DNA from: Ceratotherium simum simum
Taxonomy: Eukaryota; Chordata; Mammalia; Perissodactyla; Rhinocerotidae
Reading direction: 5' to 3'
Assembly: GCF_000283155.1 (NCBI RefSeq)
Contig: NW_004454166.1
Span: 6,195,187-6,259,186 of the forward strand
DNA: 64,000 nucleotides
The position numbers and the translations under genes were made by a program. The notes beneath the pieces are model-generated. The model saw only the letters and a list, made by a program, of their open reading frames with translations. It was not told the origin of the DNA and ran no database searches. This document shows positions 57,675 through 64,000 of the stretch, one piece after another. Each line of letters starts with the position of its first letter. The stretch's first letter is position 1.

Positions 57675-59258
57675 TAATGTGCTTATTAATGAAAATGTGA
57701 CTTCATTTTAGCTGTCAGACTGGCATGGCCAAGGACAATTAGGTTACATAAAGCTTATTTCTAGAAACTTTTATAAGCCTTATATTCTCATATATTTCCT
57801 CTATTTGCAACGATACCATACTTTTAAGAGAGACCTGTCCACCCATTTGCCACATGCCCAATTAATGACATATAAAGATAAATCCTACCTTTTCAGCACT
57901 TTTTTAAAGCAATTCCATGGGATTCTGCTTACTTTATCACCATTCTGCTATGGCTCCACTTTTGTTTCTTCCTGCTTTTAGTCTTGTGCTTCATCAACCA
58001 ATTTTGAATCCACTTGTGACCCCAGCTTTGGTGTTTGCTTCTGGTTTTCTCAACTTCAACTTTTAGTACTCTCTGAGGACTTTGGTTTGTACTCAACCTC
58101 TGACTATTTCTATTTCTGGCTTTCTCAGGTTTATTACTGTGGCTTATCTATGGGTCAGGACCTGAGCTCCAGTACATCTTTTCTGATCCCTGTTTGATCC
58201 CTAAACATATCGATTGCCTAGCTGAGGAAGGCCAGAGTGTTTCTTGCTCAAGAGTTGTGGTGTCTTCAGCAAGTAGGTATACATCGTAATTACGTCCCAG
58301 GTCTTGGTATTGCGATAATAATAGTAACTAGGATGAATATATCAAGCTAAATGGGAGAGTAGCAGATTCTGAAGTGTGACTTCAAGGGGAATGGTCTTGA
58401 AGAGTTTTAAGTGAAGGCTTTTATACATTTCCAGAACATATTATGGTGGGAATTTCTATAAGAGTATGTGATTTAAATAAAATGGAATATGTAAAATAAT
58501 ATATGTAAATAACGTTTTAAGTAATAGAATCTTCTAATAATTTAGATTTAATCAACAATTTGAAGGGTTTGTTTTTTTCAGTGAAAATAAACCTCTCCTT
58601 TTATTATACAGGATTTCTTTTAAATAGAGCTTCATACAAATGTTGGCTATCAACTGTTTATGTTCAGAGACAGCACTTTTTTTGCAGGGGCTGGGAGTCT
58701 CTAATTCTTAGGATGTGTGACTTAGGGCAACTCCGACCTACTAATGAAAATATCTAGGGTTTTTCTGTGTTAGGAAAACAAGGATGATAAAAGATCCTTT
58801 TATGAAGGCCAAATTGTGTCATCCAAATAGGTGTCCCCTGAATATTAGTAGATATAAGTCTATTTTTGGTCCAAGCAATGATTGACCTTCATTATTCTAC
58901 TCGCTGTACCTAAAACACCTTATCTATAGAAGCATAATCAAAATAATTGCCTATGCCTCTAGAGTTCTGTGAAAATTAGATAATGTCAGCAAAAGTGCTT
59001 TTAGCTGCAACAGTGGTATTATGACCTTTATTCTCCACTTAGAATTAGGCTTAAAATAGTTCCATGATAACCTCTCATTAAAGTTTTTGAGTCTGTTTCA
59101 AGCCAATGATATTGAAGGACAGTAGCTACAGACCATATTAAATAACTAATAGGTAGAGTTTGGGGAGAGAAAAAAAAACAGAACTGCAGAAGAAAGTTGT
59201 CAAACTTGACACAAAAGGTGGCTGGGGTGTGGTAAAAGTTACCCTTCAAAAATATTAG
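57675..59258. other. Unassigned AT-rich sequence, no gene seen
   Basis: A CT-rich block at about 57900-58180 resembles that at 2990-3290 in style but no family is assigned. Open frames up to 73 codons only. Confidence 0.4.
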
Positions 59259-59260
59259 AT

Positions 59261-59368
59261 TTCCTTCCTTCCTTCCTTCCTTCCTTCCTTCCTTCCTTCT
59301 CCCCTTCCTTCCTTCCTTCCTTCCTTCCTTCTTTCCTTCCTTCCTTCCTTCCTTCTCTCCTTCCTTTC
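59261..59368. repeat. (TTCC)n tetranucleotide microsatellite
   Basis: About 26 units, interrupted by CTCCCC, CTTTCC and CTCTCC variants. Confidence 0.95.
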
Positions 59369-59369
59369 A

Positions 59370-60710
59370 TTTAACAAATATTCATCATGGGACAAAATTA
59401 TTTATATATGATTGTTACCATTCTCTCTACCCTTTTTGTACTTGAAAGAAGATTCTGGGTTGGCCCACTCAGTCTCCTGCCCTCTTTGCCCTCTGAGCAG
59501 CTTCCTTCCTTGCTAGATCAGTTCTTTGATGGTTTAAATTCAGAATGGGAAGAAAAGGGGGAAAGGAGAGAGCTAGAGGTGGCCTGGGCAAGGGACTGAG
59601 GGATGGATTTTTTCCAGGGTAGTTTGGGGATACTAAAAACAAGAAAGTAGCTGAGATGAGTGAGGAAAGCGCTAAGGAGGGGAATTTTTTCTTTTTTTTT
59701 TTTTTAGGAAATTATTCACATCTATTTTAATGGGTAAAAATCAAGCAAAGAATTTGAGCTGTTATAAAATTACTTTTTGGTTCAAAATCTGTGTTTCTTG
59801 AGTAATTGTAAGTTTTTTTTTTTTTTGGAACCTAATGTTCTTAAAATGAGTTAGATGCCAAGGAAACAAAGTAAAAATAGAAATAAGAAAAAGGAGCAGG
59901 CACATAAATAATGAGGAGCATAAATTGTTATATTGTTGTAGTAGAAACACATACAGCATACTTTGGGGGCAGTGTGGAAGGAGTCACCATTTCTACAAGG
60001 AAAGGGACAATTCAGGGGGCCATCACTAGACCAGTTTTAAAAAGCAAAACACCTAAAAACTTTTTTTCCTCATTGTCAAAGAAAAAAATCATATAAACAC
60101 TTCAGTGATCTTAGTTATTGCGATTAATACATTTTATTCCATCTGCTTCTTTATAGGTTCAGAAAGCAATCCATGTGAGGCTGAAGTATTATTTAAAAAA
60201 ATAGTTTTCTTTGGGAAAGTTTAGTTTTCCCAATATCTCACAGCATCTGCATAGTGTGAAATTATTTTAAAAATGGATCACTTGATTCTGGTCACAGTCA
60301 CCTCCATTGAAATGCAGAGGAGATGATATCCCTCAGTTCATGGGAGACTTTCCTTGAGGTACATGTTAATATCAGCCAGCATGAGAGGCTGATCTAGAAG
60401 AGGCTGGAAATCCACTTGTCAGGATATTGTGGAGTATACACAGATATCAGAGAGCAAGGTGGATTAAAGAAGCATGCAGGTAAATTTCCAAGTCATACCT
60501 TGATGATTTTCTGAATATTTTTGCATCAAGAGTTATTTATTTTAAATAATATCTTTTTAAAAATAATTGTTTTCTCATTAGAAAAATGCATGTGTCACAT
60601 AATTTTTGGACAATAAAGGAAAAAGAAAGAAACTAATAATCCCTAGACTAAAAGATAGCTCCCTTCCTCTCTTCCTTTCTTTGCTACCATATGAAAGGAA
60701 TATGGAGTAG
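59370..60710. other. Unassigned AT-rich sequence, no gene seen
   Basis: T tracts lie near 59689-59705 and 59813-59826. No gene or repeat family was recognised. Confidence 0.4.
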
Positions 60711-60714
60711 TATC

Positions 60715-60945
60715 AACAGCAGAAAGAAGGTCGGTGTTCAGATTCTTGTTCTGCCAATTATTAATCACATGACTAGGGCAAGTTGCTTTAACTTTTCTGT
60801 GCTCCAGTTTTCTCATCTATAAAATACAGAGAGTAATAGTGCCTACCTCCTAGGTTTGTTATGAGACTTAAATGGGTAGATATATGTAAAGTATTTAGAA
60901 TATCTGGCTCATTGTATTTGTTATGTAAGTATTGGCTATTGTTAT
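60715..60945 (+). repeat. MIR SINE, copy 1 of 2
   Basis: ATCACATGACTAGGGCAAGT, TTTCTCATCTATAAAATACA, AGTGCCTACCTCCTAGGTTT and TGTAAAGTATTTAGAATATC give the MIR core and tail. Confidence 0.82.
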
Positions 60946-61190
60946 TAGTAGTTAAGAACACAGACTCTGGAGCCAAACTGCCTGACTATGCATCCCTGCT
61001 CTGCTTACACACTTGTGATGTGACTTTGAGTAAGTTGTTCAATATGTTAGTGTTGCAGCCTCATAATTTTTAAAACAGAGGTTGGAATAGGAGCCACTTC
61101 TTGGATTGTGGCGAAGATTAAAGGAGTTAATATAGATAAGTCACTTAAAACAAGTAAGCACCTAATACATATCAGCTATATTATTCATTT
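60946..61190 (+). repeat. MIR SINE, copy 2 of 2
   Basis: GTAGTTAAGAACACAGACTC, TGGAGCCAAACTGCCTGACT, TGTGATGTGACTTTGAGTAA and AGCACCTAATACATATCAGC give head to tail. It directly follows the previous MIR in the same direction. Confidence 0.85.
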
Positions 61191-61191
61191 A

Positions 61192-61775
61192 AATACATTT
61201 TGAGTACTTACATTATATAAGAAGCTATGCTACATATAAGGAAACAAAATAGATAAAATCTCTATTCTCATCATACTTACAGACCCTTGAGTGTCAAAGT
61301 TTCAACAAGTAAATATTATTTAAATGTAGTGAGAAGCGTGAATGAGAAGGATGGAGAGCTATTAGAAGGAATGGGTGTAGTTATCAGGGAATGTTTCCTT
61401 GAATGTGTGGTGATGTGACCTGAACTCTGGGTATGAGTAGCAGTTCATAAGGTGAGGGGCAGTGTGTGTGTGGAAAGGGCGGGAGGGAAACTTCCAAATA
61501 GAGGTTGGGTTAAGAGACCACTCCACGCAACCTGAGTGGCAAAGCTTATGGCACATTTGAGACACTGAAAAAAATTTCCAAAGCTTAGAGACTAGTGGAG
61601 GAGGGTAATGTGAGATGGGGCTGCTGATGTAAGCAGAGGACTTGTCAAAGAAGGCCTTAAGGGCCATGTTGGGAAGGTAAACCTTTTCCTAAGTGTGACA
61701 AGAAGCTATTCAAGTCTTTTAAGCAGAGGAGTGATGTGACCAATGATTGCATTAAGTGTTAATCACTCTAGTTTT
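61192..61775 (-). repeat. L2-like LINE remnant
   Basis: TTTTGAGTACTTACATTATA at one end, GGGAATGTTTCCTTGAATGT, AGGCCTTAAGGGCCATGTTG and TTTAAGCAGAGGAGTGATGT near 61718 follow antisense L2 order. Confidence 0.62.
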
Positions 61776-61864
61776 GAATTTATGGATATATGTGCATATT
61801 CACACATGCATTTTAAAAGAACTGTGATCATTGTGCAAACAGCACTTTTTCATCAGATTTTTAA

Positions 61865-62065
61865 ATTTAAAATATAATATCAACATTTCCCCATTTTGTT
61901 GATTATTCTTCTAAAATTATTTTTAATGACTGCATTGAATTACATTGTATAGATGAACTATAATTTATTTTAAAAAGATTTTGCTGGTGGATATTAGGCT
62001 GATTCTAATTTTTTGGTATAAAGAATATAGTAATGAACACATTCCTGCTCAAATTCCTGCGTTCC
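61865..62065 (-). repeat. Old L1-type fragment
   Basis: TGAACTATAATTTATTTTAA, GGCTGATTCTAATTTTTTGG and ATAGTAATGAACACATTCCT resemble the antisense L1 ORF2 end, diverged. Confidence 0.5.
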
Positions 62066-62069
62066 TCTA

Positions 62070-62840
62070 TCTAGGCATAGTGTTTGACCCTAAACATAGT
62101 GTATACATTCTCCTGGATTTTCCTCACTGAGCAACTATTTGCTATTAGAATTCTTCCTTTGAGTTAATTGTAACTTGGAGAGCTGGTTGGTATAAATGCA
62201 CTGTGTATTATCTGTTTAGTGTTAGAAGCTTCAGGGGAGACCAGGCGGATTGGGGCCTGGGGCAGCCCCATGAGGACATGCAGGAGATGCTTGTTTCTGT
62301 GTTATTTCAAGCTGCTGCACCAGGACCTATGATCCACATTCAAATTTCTGCTGGTCAGGCTCCAGATCAGGTTCAACGTGTTTGTCCAAGCTCCTGTTTT
62401 GTGCTGCTATGACCTCAGAGACAAGACTCTGGTTTTCTGTGTGTCATAGCTTCTACACAGACCCTGTGGACTTCCATCACCCTCTTTTCAAATGCTATTG
62501 ACCCACAGAAAGAAAAGACAGACCAAGGGTGTTTGATCTCTCTCTAGAGCATGATGTTGGCTTTATATACATGACACTTGGCAGAATTTCTTCCAGATTG
62601 GTAGCATTTAGATAATTCCTGTGGTTAACTGGGATTTTTTGGATTTCCATTTCTTAGTAAATTTAAATGGAGACCTGAGAGAGAATGCTGAGCTCATATA
62701 AACGTCTTCCCCTAGTCCTCTACCATAATATTTAAATGTTGCTTATAGGAGTTTAAGAGTTTAAGTAATTAAAAAGTAAAGTCCTTAATTTGATCTGAGG
62801 TCCTTACTTATTATGCGACTATTAGTCAGCAATTAATAGA
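62070..62840. other. Unassigned sequence, no gene seen
   Basis: A GC-richer patch at 62220-62420 holds a 69-codon frame without motifs. Confidence 0.4.
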
Positions 62841-62844
62841 CTCA

Positions 62845-62930
62845 TTGCTAAATGCAAAAGTGCTGTGTGACTTTGGGCAAATCACTTACCTTTTCTTTCA
62901 TTCAAATTTCTTATGCATCAGTTGAAAGTT
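62845..62930 (+). repeat. MIR core fragment
   Basis: GTGCTGTGTGACTTTGGGCA followed by AATCACTTACC is a clear MIR core. Confidence 0.75.
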
Positions 62931-63079
62931 TTGATAACAAACTCACTAAAGTTGTAAGATAATCTAGAAGTCTGTATGCCACTGAATATATACTGTACTG
63001 TATAAAGCCACTCTCTATCCCAGAATTCTTCCTTTTAGAAAGAGCCTGATTTTTTCTTTTGCTTTGGAAAGCGAATATG

Positions 63080-63270
63080 GCCTTGATCCTCAACCCATTC
63101 ATTTTGTTCACAAACACGCGGTTGAACATTGTGCAAGCTCTTTGGTACAGAGAAAAATTACTTGCCCTTGAGGAGCTCGGACTGAGAGAGAAGGCATCCA
63201 GGTAACAAGACCCATTATAATTCAGCATGGAAAATGCCATAACAGATGAGGCACAAATCGTTAAGAGAGA
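63080..63270 (-). repeat. L2-like remnant
   Basis: TTGCCCTTGAGGAGCTCGGA and GGAAAATGCCATAACAGATG resemble the antisense L2 3' region. The 169-codon minus-strand frame (62911..63420), the longest in the window, runs through it and is not a gene. Confidence 0.5.
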
Positions 63271-63424
63271 TTGTGTTTTCTTGTCACACAAACACGTGCA
63301 ATACAGATGAGGTAATTGCACCTTGAGACTCTCAGCTAAAAGGCTATATTTAAACATAGACTTTAGAAGCCAACAGAAAGGCATATGCATCACTGGTCCA
63401 TCATTAACTGGTGTTGGCAAAGCC

Positions 63425-63572
63425 AGTTTCCTTGCCAGTCTCTATGCCTCAGTTTCCTTTTTTTGAAAAATCAAGGTAGTTAACACCTACTTAGCAGAGC
63501 TCTTGTAAAGATGACACAAAGGTGAAAAAGTGCCTGGCGGAGTAGCAGTAGACCCCCAAATAGAGACTTTGG
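63425..63572 (+). repeat. MIR fragment
   Basis: ATGCCTCAGTTTCCTTTTTT, TAACACCTACTTAGCAGAGC and AGTGCCTGGCGGAGTAGCAG fit the MIR core and tail. Confidence 0.65.
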
Positions 63573-63574
63573 TT

Positions 63575-63935
63575 CTTGTTTATTTACTCATTCAATGAAT
63601 ATTTATTGAGTGCTGCTAGGGGTTGGAAATAGACAGGGGAATGAAATACATAATATCCTGCTCACAGGGCTTGCATTCTAGTGGGAGAATCAGATAATAC
63701 ACAAATAAGCAAATAAATAATCCAAATGATTGCAGGCTGTGAGCAGAGCCATGAAGTAAATCAAGAAGGTTATACGAGAGAAAGTAAAGTGGTGGGCAGG
63801 GTGGGGCAGGTAACTTTAGATAGGTTGTCCAGGGAAAGTCTCTCAGAGGACATGGAGTTTAAGTGAACGTTTGAAAGATGGGAAGAAACAATCCATGGTA
63901 GGGACGAAAGGAAGATCATTCCAGGCAGAAAACAG
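63575..63935 (-). mobile_element. L2 LINE fragment
   Basis: TCATTCAATGAATATTTATT, GGGCTTGCATTCTAGTGGGA, TTGTCCAGGGAAAGTCTCTC and ATCATTCCAGGCAGAAAACA follow the antisense L2 3' part. Confidence 0.78.
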
Positions 63936-63939
63936 AAAG

Positions 63940-64000
63940 TTCCTTTTCTTCTTCCTCTTCCTCTTCTTCTTTCTCTTGTACTTTTTTTTCCTCTTGTCTA
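63940..64000. repeat. CT-rich polypyrimidine tract, cut by window edge
   Basis: Imperfect CTT/CCT repeats run from about 63942 to the window end. Confidence 0.8.

Noticed and set aside
62911..63420. Longest open frame (169 codons, minus strand)
   Set aside because: It crosses an L2-like remnant, has Ser/Leu-rich non-specific composition, no domain, and no splice or promoter context.

Overview
This window looks like nuclear DNA from a perissodactyl mammal, most likely a horse or close relative. The main evidence is nine copies of the tRNA-derived ERE SINE, which is confined to Perissodactyla. Each copy carries recognisable pol III A/B-box sequence next to the GGCCGGCCC-type 5' end, and most have visible target-site duplications (TSDs). 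Old pan-mammalian repeats (MIR, L2, HAL1, MER5, MLT1/MLT2 LTRs) and L1 fragments supply the rest of the recognisable sequence. There are no bacterial features: no operons, ribosome binding sites, CRISPR array, insertion sequences or long ORFs.

I find no well-supported protein-coding gene. The longest ORF (169 codons, 62911..63420 minus) runs through L2 remnants. The other long ones cross SINEs, LINEs, microsatellites or ordinary non-coding sequence. The only place I would pause over as possible exon sequence is 43355..43754: a 94-codon open stretch followed by a short stretch with a good splice acceptor and an in-frame stop. I cannot assign it to a family. The best reading is an intergenic or intronic, AT-rich, gene-poor region.

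Layout. 1-1275: 3' part of an L1 ORF2 (+) split by an ERE. 2-8 kb: EREs at 2.1 and 5.4 kb, a MIR, a MER5, an LTR at 6.6-7.1 kb and an MLT1. 8-18 kb: mostly unassigned, with EREs at 13.7 and 15.5 kb and a HAL1-like piece at 13.1 kb. 18.9-20.4 kb: a long L2. 20.9-21.2 kb: a 5'-truncated L1 3' end with poly(A) and TSD. 24.0-25.4 kb: an LTR, an L1 remnant and three consecutive MIRs, then a G-rich quadruplex-type motif. 26.6-27.2 kb: a second, plus-strand LTR. 29-35 kb: two EREs, two L2s and two MIRs. 36.7-46.3 kb: a patchwork of HAL1, MLT1, MER5 and L1 3'UTR pieces. 47-50.6 kb: L2, MLT1 and MaLR-like LTRs, a hexanucleotide microsatellite, and a minus-strand L1 3' end. 51-57.7 kb: an ERE, an MLT2-like LTR split by an L1 end, L1 pieces, and an L2 split by an ERE. 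59.3 kb: a TTCC microsatellite. 60.7-64 kb: MIR and L2 remnants.

All repeat names rest on recognising sequence by eye. No database search was run, so edges are approximate except where a TSD or LTR terminus is stated. The biology here is repeat history (nested insertions that give relative ages) plus a few candidate regulatory motifs. I do not see a convincing new biological system.
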